64,000 nucleotides of DNA from Plutella xylostella (lineage: Eukaryota; Arthropoda; Insecta; Lepidoptera; Plutellidae), in assembly GCF_932276165.1 (NCBI RefSeq), contig NC_063983.1:10609501-10673500 (forward strand). Direction: 5' to 3'. Each line of letters begins with the position of its first letter. The first letter of the stretch is position 1. The notes below the pieces were generated by a model, which was not told the DNA's origin, searched no databases, and saw only the letters and a program-made list of their open reading frames with translations. Shown here piece by piece: positions 12,601-24,810 of the stretch. The position numbers and the translations under genes are program-made.

Positions 12601-13094
12601 TAAGGATGTTCCACCTCCAGCAATCATTTCCCCACTAATGCGTCGTCGGTGCGGCCTTCTGTTATTTTTGATCATTTTGATCATTCTATGTAACATAAAT
12701 TTATCTGTTTTAAACTGAATTGTCATCATAAAATTTGTAATGCTGGCTGGATTGGGAATCACAGGTACTTATTAAACACTAAATAGGTATACTCGAATAT
12801 TTTATAAATAGCATTTACACCGAATAATATTTACTTAGCGTTATCAATCTTCACTCGTATGTCAAAGTCGTAACTCGCTATCTGCATATCAGCATGAATT
12901 CGGGGGTACAATATTTGAAGCGCGGTCACATTTATACTATAAGATACGTGTTATATTACCAATTTGTTTCTTTATAAATAAACCATTTAAATGCGAAGAC
13001 AATCAAATGGAAAAGTAAAAGTGGAGACAGCACTCGCGGGCATCAGCTAGTTCGAAATCGTAATAAAATAATTCGCTAAACGATCCTCGCACAT

Positions 13095-13130
<36 letters not shown>

Positions 13131-13897
13131 CTACGCGTTGGTATAACTGTGCCAAATCTATTTACAAACACTAACTCGCGTCACAGCAGTGGCAAGCGAT
13201 TGTAAACTTTATTCTAGAAAAGCTAAGATTCTTGTGCAATTAGAAGTTATGAACCCGTAAAGTGCTGCATATTGACCAGTCCATAATGTGATAATTACTC
13301 TTTTAACAAATTACTTTATTTATCATACGTGCTTAATGAAATTGCATGTTTTTTAATCATGATCCTCTATATTTATAACCGAACCGATTATTTACCAGAG
13401 TCAGTTAAAGGAAATACATAATGCATAATCAAATTGAAAAACAAATTGACCAACTTTCACCACTTTCGTCGTATAACTGACACACCTACTATCTCTAACG
13501 TAACATTTACTACACCATTACATTACACGATTCACCTAGGTACCTACAATAGTCATTGCTTATTTGTCATGTAAGCTTGACTTTTACAGACCATAAAATA
13601 CAAAACATATTTTGAAAAAATATGGATGCTACGAATGCTACTAGATTTTGGTACGAAAATTTCGTAGGCTTTATAAAATATGTTCATATTTTACCCACCA
13701 AATCGTCACACATCAATCCTACAACACCCCTAGATTTGTTAAGGGATAAAAATAAACTGTTTTTTGAGGAAAAGATAAAAAGATAATGTAATCTTACGAT
13801 AATTTCAACGCATCGAGGTCACAATTTAGCTACCGCATACGACTTGAAACATCTATCTTATATGAGTTACTTACCTATGTATGTAGTGAAATCTTAA
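12601..13897. repeat. Non-coding interval with a (GT)n microsatellite
   Basis: A pure (GT)n run covers about 13099-13128. The rest is AT-rich with no supportable gene. A small reverse copy of the CTAGCTGATGCCCGCGA repeat start lies at ~13020-13055. Confidence 0.6.
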
Positions 13898-14097
13898 CAT
13901 CATAATCATCATCATCATCGACTCATCACGTCCCCACTGCTGGGGCACGGGCCTCCTTCCAATGAAGGAAGGGCTTAGGCCTAGTCCACCACGCTGGCCT
14001 AGTGCGGTTTGGTGGACCCCAACACAAGCAAGCTTGTTATGAGAGAGTTTTCGGGTAAGTGGACAACCCGACTGTCCGATGTTTTCAAGCTTGCCAA
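13898..14097 (-). mobile_element. 5S-derived SINE, 5'-truncated copy
   Basis: The reverse complement matches the body and 3' part of the SINE at 7288-7645 (CTGACAG-type, GACAACTCTCTCA-like, GTTGGGGTCCACCAAACCGC, CCTTCCTTCATTGGAAGGAG, CCCCAGCAGTGGGGACGTGA). It ends in a (GAT)n tail, seen on the plus strand as CATCATAATCATCATCATCA from 13899. The 5S-like head is missing, as expected of truncated reverse transcription. Confidence 0.8.
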
Positions 14098-15844
14098 AGT
14101 ATAATACATAATATAAAATCTAATTGACTATAGATTGCAACATTGTGCTCTGCAGGTGCCATTCTAATTTGGAACTAACAATTAACACACGCGCACGCGC
14201 ATCGCAGGCGAGGCCGCGCGTGGCGCTCCATTTCAACCCCTATTGCAATAGCAATAGGTGTGCCGAAGAGATACACAAGATGAGTACAACATTGTAATCA
14301 CGGTACTCGCGCCGCGTGTGCCGAGTACACGTGGAATCAGCAATAGAGTAGTTATCTTGTTGCAATATGCACGCCATGTCGCGTACTGATCCTAATCCAC
14401 ACGGAGCGTGCTGGAGTTGGGTTGGATTGATCTTTTATACTGTTTATGCGCCATTCAGTATTCTTTATTATTATGTATAGAAAAATTACATTATAAACAG
14501 CTCTCTCACTCTTCACTGTTCAAGGAATCCCGCGGGAATACGGGGTATAGCTCTAATGCAATTAGCAAAAATGAAAACCCAATAAGGTACTTGTACCTAA
14601 TAATAACTTAGTTTCAGTAGATTACTACGACGGTACTATAACCGTCGTATATGTATGTATGTATTTAGCCTTGCAACAACGCTGCGTTCTTACTACTAAT
14701 ACTAACTAGGTACAATCGCTAAATCATCGGTTGTCAATATGAACCGACGGACTGATTCAACTGGTTCATTAATGACTGAGCTCTGTCTTCACTCGATAAG
14801 GGGCTACGATGCTTTTATGATAATTTTATGATTTTGTCATCACGTGAATTTATTATTTTTATCGCATTTGCATTGACCTCGATCCGGCTTTAATATGAGC
14901 TGAGCCAGTATTGTGCGCGACTGTAGAGTTAGACCGACACAAATTGATGATAGTAATTTTGTATTTTACAAAAAAAAGTTCGCAAGTATAAAGCTCGTGT
15001 ACTATACATATAATCGTGCTGTAAAAAGTCTTAAATGAGTTATTATTTTCTAAAATACTAACTATTCTTAAACCTCAATGACCTGTGGAGATCCTGTTCG
15101 TCGTCAGTGTTCAGGCCAACCACTAAATGCAAGCCAGGTATGAGGAACAGAAACTTCGCGAAATCAACGCTTCTGGCGATGAGTCGATGACGTTACAGAA
15201 TAGCGCCGCTGTTAGCTAAAGAGATAGCTGATACAAATGTTTGTATGACCCGGGAAGTAACTGAAATAAAACTTAATTTGAAATTAGCAAAGAAAACATT
15301 GATACAGTTATCTCAAGGTTGATACGCGGATCGCGTCGTGACGTCACGCGCACGGTAAACATGTTATTCGTGCAATTTATTTGATAATGATAAATTTTCT
15401 CTTACCTATACCGATGTAATATGTGAAAACAACCTTTATAACTATGTCCTCAAGGTTTAATATAGATGATTAGATTTCGTATTAGAATTTAGTTTTTATT
15501 TATGGTATTCATTCTTCAAATAGAAATTTTCCAATAAATAAACAGGCTACGGTGGGATAAGCAGGTATCTTATCTTGCACTGGTCAGCATAAAATCTGTT
15601 ATGGAATCATATTGAATGTATACCTACCTTCATATTGAATTTTCAATAAACATGCTTACTCATAGGCTTCAAAATAAATTATATTACAAAAAATATGTTG
15701 GGGTGTACTTAAGTTTACTAAATATTTTTATTTTTTTACTAAATCTTCAACCTTAATCTATCGATCGATAACTTTATGTCCATATTTTGCAACATTGTAA
15801 ATAGGTACATATTTGAATATTCAGTAAGTATTATGTTTTGATGT
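14098..15844. other. No gene seen
   Basis: Mixed AT-rich sequence with small GC islets (14190-14240 and 15320-15350). No domain, splice or promoter evidence supports a gene. Confidence 0.5.
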
Positions 15845-16175
15845 TGTGTGTCTCCAACCAAGGGTTATGGCAACCGTCACTATCATCATCAGCCACCTCA
15901 CATCCGCAGTAGATATTGCTCTCAAAGGCTATAACTAAGCATCGCAGTTGTCTGCCTAAGAAAGGCGTTCAACCGGTGACTAAGTGGACCTTGCAACCAG
16001 TTTCAAGACAATTCAGGTTTCAGCATCCTGCTGAAGCTGAAACTACAATGACAAATTACAATAATGTAAATAGTGCTGGCGGCGGCGGCGGCGGGGCGGG
16101 GCGGGGCGGGGCGCGAACCCCGCTCCGCATTGTGTGCTAATGCTCACCCACTGAGTCACCGAGACCTCCAGCAAT
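15845..16175 (-). mobile_element. Probable tRNA-headed SINE
   Basis: On the minus strand TGACTCAGTGGG (complement at 16147-16158) fits box A, and GGGTTCGCGC (complement at 16111-16120) fits box B at tRNA-like distance. Next to box B is a G-rich expansion, (GGC)n then (GGGGC)n at 16077-16112. The body boundary towards 15845 is a guess. Open frames across this block come from the GC repeat. Confidence 0.5.
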
Positions 16176-16803
16176 CAGGTGATAAGTGACTTTTATTGAT
16201 TTGTTGTTGTTTTCAGAAAATATGTATTTTTATGTGTTTCCACTTCACAGGTGTAATGGCAATCTTGAGATTGTTAGGCATATAAGTTTTAGATTAATTT
16301 TATCGGTTTAATGCATTATAATGATAGAACCTTTTTATCATAAATAATAATGTATGTAAGTACTTATTTAAAAACCAAACCATTGGCACCTATATTTTAA
16401 ACTTGTTAAATTGGAATCTGAATCTGGTAAGAAAGTAAATATAATTGGACTTTGGATGTTTTAGTAAACAACACCGCCATTGTGGAACGTTATGGTCACG
16501 CCACCACACACCACCTGGTGTCAATGAACGTAGACCAGATCACAGCGAATATTCGAAATAGATTTTTCCTCGAACTAATGGCATTTACACTTCTCGAAAA
16601 CAAAACTATAAATTTTAATATCTGATGCTTGGAGCTGGCAGCCGCACTCAATGCATATAAACTATAGTTTATAGATAGACTCGCTTCACGACTCACTCAC
16701 GCTCACCACTAAAGGGGGTTTAACCCTAGATTACCAATATATTACGACAAGCAGTTTTGACACCTCTAAAATTCGAGTTAGTACCTTCAGAATCAACATG
16801 TCC

Positions 16804-16853
16804 AAATTATGTATTGCTATGGGTATCGCCATACCCATGCCAATACATAATTT
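16804..16853. repeat. 23-bp inverted repeat, 21/23 paired, loop CGCC
   Basis: Arms 16804-16826 and 16831-16853 pair except for a two-base internal mismatch. At 50 nt it is short for an insect pre-miRNA (usually about 60 or more), so a structural relic or MITE core is as likely. Confidence 0.75.
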
Positions 16854-18160
16854 GCCGCGCATCGCCTAGGTTTCACTGTGGCAAACTGATGCTGAGACCC
16901 ATATCTTTACACTAACACGTAACTTGTAAGTTAGTACGTAACCATTGGTACGTTATAAGTGTGATCGGGTTAGAAAACAGTTACAGTTTCAGACGTACGA
17001 GTAGGTACGTCACAGACTGCCCGTGGTAAGGTTACACTTCAAGATGATCACGAGCCAACAATGTCTTGCTGCTGGGTAACATTAGTACTTTAAAATATGA
17101 CTTAAGTATGATAATTATGTATATTTCGGTATATTTGGTCGCAGACCTCCGCATACTGAAAACTGTTTTAGCCTAGATGAAGTTACATCATCGTCCTGAA
17201 ACCTGACCGAAGCAAAACAATCGGTAAACATGAACCAAGCAAAACAGAAGTGGATCTCAATATCACATTTCAGTAAAAAATAATGCATCGGCTTGAGTCA
17301 TCAGTAATTTTACACTACCTCGTCACCATTTGTACAAATAGAAAACCCAGATATATATTATAGGCTTAAATAAAAGAATATATCTATAGAAGGTATGACT
17401 AAGTACTGGTTAAGTCTGGTTTAATGCAGTTGTTTGCATTATTATCGCTCCAGGGCGCACTGATTACCTATTGTTATAATAATAAATATAATATAAAGCG
17501 GTCTTTGTTGTGATTATAAATAAATTACCCGCTATTCATATTTTTGATTTTGTTTGTGTTGAGTTTGCGTCATGTTAAATCATGTACCTAAACATAAAGC
17601 CTTTTGTCGAAGTTGTAGAACCTATCGTAGTTTCTAGGCAATGATGAATAAAGCAAGCTCATACCTGAGTGTTTGTACAGCATGACGAGTATTTAATGAG
17701 CATAAGCAGTATTACATAAACGAAAGATTCCTTATGAAAAATAACAAAAGTACCTAATACTTATCTTAAAATATAATAAATTTAGGTAAGTAGGCATACT
17801 TATTTGGAGTGGCATGTTCATTGATGTAGACTAATCAAATATTTATTTTAACTTTATGTTAGTTTCAATTAATGACCCGTCCGCCATTTTGATAACTCTG
17901 ATATCACAATCGAAGCAGCCATGCTCTCAATTGCAATAAAATATCGTATATTCCACTATTTAAATAAATTAAGAATGCACGGCTATAGAGCGTAAGAGCC
18001 ACGTTCTGGTTTATTTGAAAGTATTCTTTGTTGTGCTATTGATATGGGTGTTAATGGTACGCAAGAAGTTGTCACCTAGACTAAATGATTTGCAAAAAGG
18101 CCGATAAGAAAGTGGGTCGCGTGAACCGGCCCGCGCCGCCCGGCCGCCGCCCGCCTGCCC

Positions 18161-18190
18161 CCGAGAGCCCCCGAGAGCCCCCGAGAGCCC
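18161..18190. repeat. Three tandem 10-bp units CCGAGAGCCC
   Basis: Exact triplication at the end of a GC-rich patch (18115-18200) in otherwise AT-rich DNA. Confidence 0.85.
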
Positions 18191-18242
18191 CGCACATGTG
18201 CGAAGAGGTAACGTAAGTTAAAGTATGTTTAAAATATCATAC

Positions 18243-18505
18243 AAAAAAAAACAATCACTCACGCCTTGTACAAATGTACTCCCTTAGGCAGAGGCGCATT
18301 GCTGCACCCACTTTTCGCCAGTGTTGTTATGTTAGTCCCAACCCAATGTAATAGGGGCGGGCCTATTGCCATTTTACGGGCACATCCAAGACCCGAGAAC
18401 AAATATCTGTGTTTAAACAAATATCTCCCCCAGCCGGGAATCGAACCCGGGACCTTCGGCTCTGTAGTCAGGGTCACTAACCACTACGCCATTCGGTCGG
18501 TCATC
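18243..18505 (-). mobile_element. tRNA-derived SINE, same family as 25884-26157
   Basis: On the minus strand box A is TGGCGTAGTGG (complement at 18481-18491) and box B is GGTTCGATTCC (complement near 18437-18447). The body is nearly the same as that of the plus-strand copy at 25884, and the 3' end is an A-run on the plus strand (18243-18251). Two similar copies in one window indicate a family active fairly recently. Confidence 0.85.
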
Positions 18506-18827
18506 GTTTACTTCGTTTTGACTTCAAGATAGGGCCCCGGCCCAGGTATCACTGGCTTGCCCATAGTTTTTTCAGATTACCAAAATTCAAGTAATAAGTA
18601 GAGAATATCGTTAAAGATAACTTCCGTTTAAAAGTGCTTATCTGAAACTGCTTAGTAAACCTTTTTGTATCGCTCTAGAATCTAGAAATTTCTTGGTTAT
18701 TTTTAATTTACTTCTAGATTTTACGATGTAGCACAACATAACAATCTCTTTCCTCGCTAAGTCAGATAATGAGGGAGTGGTATTATAAGCGAAATAACAA
18801 ATTTATCGGTCAGAATGTCTTCGATAA

Positions 18828-19585
18828 GGTTCTACCTTTTTTGGCATAAGATTTTTTTGCATAATCTCGTATTGCATAGTAACGTTTGGTCAAAGTCTCG
18901 TTACGCCGAAAATCGTATGGCATAAATCTCTTTTAGTAAAAAGTTATTTCGCATAACATTGTTTAGCCTAATAATGGTATGGCCAAATCTTGAATAGCCT
19001 AATAATGCTATGGCATAGGTTTATACAAAGTAATAATATTCGTTTGGCTTTAACATTGACGGAGCGTCTCCCTACATAGCGCAAACTGGTGCCTTGTATT
19101 GTTTCCGCTGTTTGGAAAACGCTCCGCTCCGCTTCGCTGCGCTCCGCTTTGGTTTTGATGAACATGTGCACCTAACACGCTCCTCCTCGCTTTGCTCGTC
19201 GTCGCACCTATTTTTAGGTTTCGATCTCATGGGGTTTGTAATAATTATATTGGTCGTTAACTTTCGATTTTTTGATCATACAATATCGTGATTTTCGGGA
19301 TGTAGGAGAAAAATACCACAATTTGTACATTTACTACATACTTAATATATTATTTATTAAGATAACATTAGGAGAAACAAGATTATACATAGGTTATAGA
19401 CGAACATAAATTTGAGCAAACGAAACTTAGGTGTTTAAAGATTGTGCCTAAAGAGTTTTAGACGAAACGAGCCTTATGCCACAAAAGTCTTGGCAAAGTG
19501 ATGGTTCGGCCAAAAAAGTTTAGACCATACGAGTTATGCGAAATGAGTTTTGGTCAATAAAGATTATGCCAGATGAGCGGAACCC
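18828..19585. mobile_element. Foldback-like element FB1 (758 bp) with 9-bp TSD
   Basis: The element is bounded by the exact direct repeat CTTCGATAA at 18819-18827 and 19586-19594. Its left arm (about 18840-19055) is a degenerate tandem array with a ~15-16-bp period (GGCATAATCTCGTATT-like units). The right arm (about 19385-19585) holds the same units in reverse orientation. Ends are GGTTC on the left and the complement of GGGTTC on the right. The middle has a GC-rich core (19115-19240) almost identical to the two cores at 48619-48894. Inverted arms of short direct repeats, a unique middle and a 9-bp TSD are the hallmarks of Drosophila FB-type foldback elements. No transposase frame is present. 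Confidence 0.75.
19115..19240 (+). repeat. Central core of FB1
   Basis: It starts CGCTCCGCTCCGCTTCGCTG (from 19120) and ends in CACCTATTTTTAGGTTT. Over about 105 bases it differs from the first 48-kb core at only about three positions, two of them C-to-T at CpG-like sites. A 22-base piece just upstream (19061-19082) is the inverse of the segment preceding the second 48-kb core (48758-48779), with one mismatch. Confidence 0.85.
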
Positions 19586-19864
19586 CTTCGATAATGCCTC
19601 AGGCGATAAGTCCACCAAAACACGCTGATATACAACATACAACTGTGCGATTGTCCGATAGTGCCCCCGCGCCTCCATGTCAACTAACTCTAATACACTA
19701 CAATATAACGAATTTGTTGTTGTATTCAGAGGTACCTACATAAGTATAATTTTCACTATCACTATCAGTCAGAGTAAGGTGCACGAACAAATCCTCCCCA
19801 AGTGTACTACACTCTGGGAACTGCTATTAATATATAGTATAGCGCAAATTTTGCAACAAAAAGA

Positions 19865-20344
19865 CCGGCCAACAAAAAGGGTTCCGTAGCACAATAACTT
19901 AACCAAAATTACAGTTAAATCAACCTATCTCAAAAACTATAAGAGATACTTTGATCAAACCAAAAATCGTTGAAAGAGTTAATTAGCATGCATCACCTCT
20001 ATTTTTTTTAGAATTTTATACCCCGTAGTTATAAAAATAGAGGGGGGGGGACATACTTTTTACGACTTTGAGAGCTGATATCTCAAAAACCGTTCACTTT
20101 AAGAAAAATGTTTTTTAGAAAACTTTATATCATTTTAAAAGACCTTTCCATTGATACCCCACACGGGTATGTACATCGAAAAAAAAAATTTCATCCCTCA
20201 GTTACATGTATGGGGGGCCCCACCCCCAATTCTTTTTTTTACTATTTAGTGTCATATTTTTGTAGCGGTTCATACAACACAAATTCCCATCAAATTTCAT
20301 CATAGTTCATCGGCCTTCGTCGAGAACAGACGTACATGGCAAAT
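19865..20344 (+). repeat. Left part of an older GGGTTCCGTA-type repeat, interrupted by a LINE
   Basis: It begins GACCGGCCAACAAAAAGGGT and AGGGTTCCGTAGC (19878-19890), the standard start of an abundant lepidopteran dispersed repeat. The sequence runs to the LINE insertion near 20345. Its other half resumes at ~22245 and ends in the exact inverse GCTACGGAACCCT (22352-22364). Confidence 0.65.
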
Positions 20345-22244
20345 AAATAAATTAAATAATCGCTTACAAAGTCGTGAACTAGATTTGTTAAATGTGTTAA
20401 AATAATGTCTCTTGACATAAGTGCACTATAGACAATAAAATGAGTGCGTTGACGCCTCGCAGCCCGTCGGCTGCGCCTGCAGCCGTGCCCTCCGCTCCGC
20501 AGCCAGTGACGAGTCCACGCAGGGAATGTGCCCAGATACTGTCCACTCCAGAGATCCAGGACTACATGAACAGGATTGACTGTTGTTTAAACGCTATCTG
20601 TACTATTGCTACTGAGGGAAAACTAAATACCGACCAAAAAATCAGAATCCACAATTTATGCCGGAAAGTAGGAAGTGAGACCTCACATATAGCGGTTCTG
20701 TACCAGGCTTTGGGGCAGAACACTAGACAAGCCTATACCGCACTCGACGCAGTTCAAGATAAAAATAACCTGTCCCAAAAACTCGAAGACCTTAAGTGCA
20801 TTATAAGTGAAGCCCCAAAACCTCATCCCGGAACCTCCACTTTCGCCGATATTCTGAAAAAAGGACCATTGCCCCATATCCAGCCCAACCACTCAAGTTC
20901 CATAGCTATCTACCCTAGTGACAGAAATAAATCAAGTGAAGACACTAAATCTCTAGTCCAGACAATTATTAGCCCCAACGACATGAAGCTACATGTCACG
21001 GGGTTACGAAAGACGAGAAATGGAGGTGTTATCATCAGCACCGACACGAAGGAGGATATCGAGAAGTTAAAACAGTCGAAGCAGTTGGAGACCTCTGGTC
21101 TTACCATCGATGAGCCCCATAAACGCAACCCCAGAGTTGCTATCATAGGAGTTCCTGTGAAGATGCAGGACTCAGACGTCTTCAACTACCTCTACCACCA
21201 AAACCTCGCCGACAAACTCCAGGATACTACACAAGAGTCCTTTATGAATAGCATTAAATTAAGCCATAAATCTGGTAAGAGAGATGCTAAGACCTGTAAT
21301 TTTATCATCGAAGTTCCAGCACTGATACGCAACGCCCTCATAGCCCAAGGAAGAGTATTTCTTAACTGGTCATCCTGCCCTGTGAAAGATTTCACAATTG
21401 TGACCAGGTGCTACAAGTGCCAGCAGTATGGCCACGCGGCCAAGTCGTGCCGGGAGACGGTCGCTACGTGCGGCCACTGCGGGGAGAGAGGCCACGTGCA
21501 GAGTGAATGCACCAAAAAAGCTGAGCCGCCAAAATGTGCTACCTGCCTCCACTTCAACAAGCCCTGCAATCACAAGACGGGAGATGCCGAATGCCCAGCT
21601 AAGGTTATAGCCCAGAAACGGTACATTGCGTCAATTAATTATGATGACGTCTGAAGGCACCTCTTATTAACTTGTCTAAATTTTAACTTATTCATGTGTT
21701 ATATTATGTATTGTCTTTATCTTAATTTAATGAACTAGATTATTTCTACATAGGTATTAGAACACACGGAACTGTCCTACTAACCATAATAATTAACCCG
21801 TACCTAAGCTAATTTACACATAAACAATTATTAAACTAAATCTAGACAGACTTAGGAAGAATTTTATAATGTACCTACTTAATACCTATCGATCTTGACC
21901 CAGTTTACTAATATAATATGATGATGCGGTCACCTCTGCACGTTGTACATATTATACAATTATTCAGCAAAAAAAAAAAAAACTACTTTGCACATTCTTA
22001 TTTTTTACATAATTTTGCCTTGTATAAACTTATTTATAAGATGTTTAGTAACTAAGATTATTTAATTAGATGCTTAAGTTCTTCTATGTAAGATCTTTTT
22101 AATCTGAAACACAGGAAAAACTCTGTTATTTCCTAGTTCAGAGCAGTATTTCACCTACCTTTTGGATTAAGATTTGACCTATTTTTAAAATACTACGTAT
22201 AGTTTTCTGAATAAATTTTATTCTTATTCTTATTCTTATTCTTA
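20345..22244 (+). mobile_element. ORF1-only LINE (HAL1-like), inserted in an older repeat
   Basis: The element holds one intact Gag-like frame (20440-21654), ~560 bases of non-coding 3' sequence, an AATAAA at 22210-22215 and a 3' tail of (TTATTC)n at about 22216-22244. No endonuclease or reverse transcriptase follows ORF1. The 5' edge is approximate. It is either an internally deleted copy or a half-LINE lineage that keeps only ORF1 and moves with enzymes from full-length relatives, like mammalian HAL1. Confidence 0.7.
20440..21654 (+). CDS. LINE ORF1 (Gag-like) protein with CCHC zinc knuckles, 404 aa
   Basis: This is an uninterrupted 404-codon frame. The N-terminus is Pro/Ala/Ser-rich, followed by a helical region (about residues 35-125) and a middle domain (about 175-315) resembling the RRM-like part of jockey/R1/I-type ORF1 proteins. 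The C-terminus has two canonical CCHC knuckles (CX2CX4HX4C at residues 324-337 and 344-357) and a Cys/His variant at 366-385. Such proteins bind element RNA and deliver it to the nucleus. The ATG at 20440 is the first in frame. There is no frameshift or stop, suggesting recent insertion or selection. ORF2 is missing downstream. The frame is transposon-borne, not a host gene. Confidence 0.85.
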   Translation: MSALTPRSPSAAPAAVPSAPQPVTSPRRECAQILSTPEIQDYMNRIDCCLNAICTIATEGKLNTDQKIRIHNLCRKVGSETSHIAVLYQALGQNTRQAYTALDAVQDKNNLSQKLEDLKCIISEAPKPHPGTSTFADILKKGPLPHIQPNHSSSIAIYPSDRNKSSEDTKSLVQTIISPNDMKLHVTGLRKTRNGGVIISTDTKEDIEKLKQSKQLETSGLTIDEPHKRNPRVAIIGVPVKMQDSDVFNYLYHQNLADKLQDTTQESFMNSIKLSHKSGKRDAKTCNFIIEVPALIRNALIAQGRVFLNWSSCPVKDFTIVTRCYKCQQYGHAAKSCRETVATCGHCGERGHVQSECTKKAEPPKCATCLHFNKPCNHKTGDAECPAKVIAQKRYIASINYDDV

Positions 22245-22370
22245 CTGTAGTACTTATAGTTTCCGAGTAAATCGGCTGTGACAGACGGACAGACGGACAG
22301 ACGGACAGACGGACATGACGAAACTATAAGGGTTCCGTTTTTGCCATTTTGGCTACGGAACCCTAAAAAA
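22245..22370 (+). repeat. Right part of the interrupted GGGTTCCGTA repeat, with (GACAGACG)n
   Basis: TATAGTTTCCGAG and a GACAGACGGACAGACG minisatellite (22281-22314) are followed by a TATAAGGGTTCCG...GCTACGGAACCCT stem and an A-run. This matches the known 3' part of the same dispersed repeat whose start lies at 19865, so the LINE inserted into it. Confidence 0.7.
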
Positions 22371-23780
22371 ATCGCATTTACTTTCGTTTACGGTGTTTAT
22401 ACTTATACCTTGTAAAACACATAATTATAGCATGACTTCGCATGACTCGTATGAAGTTTTATTGACAGTTCCCTCTCTGGTAAATAAAGTTGAACAAATT
22501 AAGTACAAATAATGCAATCTATATATGCCTGTTTTTATAAATAAATAAATAAAATAAAATAATGTGCATTTGAGGATTACCTACGTGTTTATCAAACACC
22601 TTTTTTCTAAAATGTATATGAAGCTTTCATGTGCGATGGCGGTAATCTGACTAGCCAATACTCACCACGGTGATCCTAGTAAGAGCAGTAAGGCAGTAAG
22701 TACAACTCTGGTGATAGTCACTGAAGCCCACAGTCTTAGCGCTTGGCAACACCAGAAAAAAACACCTGTACAGTGTACATACCTACCGAATGTTCACCAA
22801 AACAGAATCATAAATAAAATGCTTCGTCGTCCACTTGTTCACACAATGACCTCACCTCACACAGCTGCCTCTCCTGCAACATTCTGCTTCTCCTGTCACG
22901 CGACACGCGACGGCGACGACACAGACGCACACAGGAAACCACTTGCAACACCCCTTTTTAACCCCCGAAGTAAATGAGTGTGAGTGAGTGTTATTGCTGA
23001 GTGAGCAGTGAGCTTACTTGGGATAAATATCTAAAGTGCAATAATTGACAACATTTCAAATAAAATGCTCACCGATTTTATTTTATTTTCGACGAGATAT
23101 CACAAATTTAGATGACCCGTATTTTTTATTTCTTAATATTTCTATGTTTTAATATATTTTTTTGATTTCAAAGTTCAAAATATTTTTAGTATGAGTGACG
23201 TCACGTCGAGGCTTGGGATAAAAATATTTTCGTTGCCTGCCTAACCTAAAAAAAAAAGTTGGATGACATTAACTTGACATGAACAAGGACCAATCAGCTT
23301 CAACTTCAACTTTATTTTGTGGCAAGAACCAATCACGTACTTCCGTCATTGACAAGGACACATAAAAGTGACAGACATTTGAGTGATGTTTGTCATTGTC
23401 ATTGTCAAAGTGACATAACATGTTTTTTTGTTGTTTATGTTTTAGAAGTAAAAGCCCGTTTAATTATTATGCCACATCGTGGTGTCACGAATGATAATTT
23501 AGATTTTTATGTTTTTCTCTGAAATAAATCAAAAGAAAAATCGGAAACATTTTTTTTTGTGAATATTAGAGCCATATCTCTAAATGGTTTTCGAATTTCA
23601 ACTGTATAAAATTTTGAAATGTTGTCAATTATATCGTGTCTTTGGAAGGTTTCTCACCATTAGTTTTTCTGATCTACCGAGCCTTTCCTATCAAAATAGT
23701 GTACTTACCTAATTACACTAACTAAGCTCACAACTACTCACAAGTAGCGGCTAGATCTAGATCCTCTAAAACTCAAAATA
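22371..23780. other. No gene seen; CCAAT and TGTCA-rich patch
   Basis: At 23285-23415 two ACCAATCA words precede an ATAAAAG and a cluster of TGTCATTGTCA-type words, which could be a weak promoter. No coding exon follows that I can support. Confidence 0.4.
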
Positions 23781-23996
23781 CACTCACGGTCAGTGAAAAA
23801 GTTCCACTCATAAAATGCCGACACCAAACAAGCCCATTTTTTCCAAACATTTATTTTAATATTTGAAAAAAATATTGCTGATTTAGTTGGCTTATATCCT
23901 GATGCTCTGTTAAATGTACTTCAATATTGCAGGCAATATTCAATATTCAATATTTTGGTGCTTTTTGCTCAGTGGAACATTTTCACTGCCAGTGAC
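23781..23996. mobile_element. MITE, CACTCACGG family (216 bp)
   Basis: The left end is CACTCACGGTCAGTGAAAAA and the right end is a degraded inverse (AGTGGAACATTTTCACTGCC then AGTGA). The interior (GACACCAAAC, TCCTGATGCTCTGTTAAATG, ACTTCAATATTGCAG, TTGGTGCTTTTTGCTCAGTG) matches the copy at 43004-43263, proving a family. Confidence 0.75.
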
Positions 23997-24534
23997 TATA
24001 TTTAGAGAATCTAGCCGCTACAGGTGAGCTTAGTGGAATGCATAAGATACAATTAACGATTATTACAGTATGGAATTTAATACAAACTGTATAAAATGGT
24101 ATTGGTTGTTAACGAACACGTTGTTATATAGTATGTACATGTAACTACTTACTGACCTATGGTGAATTTTAGTTAAATTGCTTAAGAAAATCATATTTTT
24201 TTTCATTAAGCACTAAGCTAATATATTTTGTAATGATACTTTAGTAAGCAATGCCTGAAAAATTATGTTGTTTAGAGTTAATTTATAATTGAAATTCAAC
24301 CAGGAACATCACATCACATGATAATAATTATCGCAATTTAATTTGAACAAAGTATACTTATGTAAGCATCCGGGTTTCCACTGAATTTCAGTAATAATGG
24401 GGAAGGCCTTGGACAGATATTTGCAAAAGCCCACAATTTATGTATGCACTTGTACATCTTCCAGCTAGTGCTTATTCTGTGGCTTTGCTTCAACAAATAC
24501 TGCACACACCTAAATAACTAATATTTTATTTACC
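23997..24534. other. No gene seen
   Basis: AT-rich non-coding sequence between the MITE and the RTE fragment. Confidence 0.5.
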
Positions 24535-24545
24535 GCCTTCCTACT

Positions 24546-24799
24546 CATCATCATCAGCCTATAGCAGTCCACTGCTGGACATAGGCCTCTCCCAAGGAGC
24601 GCCACAACACTCGGTCCTCGGCCTTCCTCATCCAACCACTACCCGCCACCCGCCTAAGGTCGTCAGTCCATCTAGCTGGAGGGCGTCCCACACTACGTTT
24701 GCCTAGTCGCGGCCTCCACTCCAGTACACGTTTACCCCATCGGTCATCGGTTCTTCGACAGATGTGACCAGCCCACTGCCACTTAAGCTTACTAACTCG
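24546..24799 (-). pseudogene. RTE LINE 3' fragment (C-terminus of reverse transcriptase ORF) with 11-bp TSD
   Basis: The reverse complement is one open frame for the typical RTE C-terminus: VSKLKWQWAGH, then RWGKRVLEWRPR, SVGRPPARWTDDL, and QQWTAIG before the stop. The end is a (GATGAT)n tail. The direct repeat GCCTTCCTACT at 24535-24545 and 24800-24810 flanks it, so this is a true 5'-truncated retrotransposition, not a deletion relic. It encodes no catalytic motif and is dead on arrival, but its unbroken frame implies a recent event. Confidence 0.9.
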
Positions 24800-24810
24800 G
24801 CCTTCCTACT

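Larger units (their letters stand above)
16176..18242. other. No gene seen; hairpin and minisatellite inside
   Basis: Apart from the hairpin at 16804-16853 and the short GC-rich minisatellite at 18161-18190, this is plain AT-rich sequence without supportable genes. Confidence 0.5.
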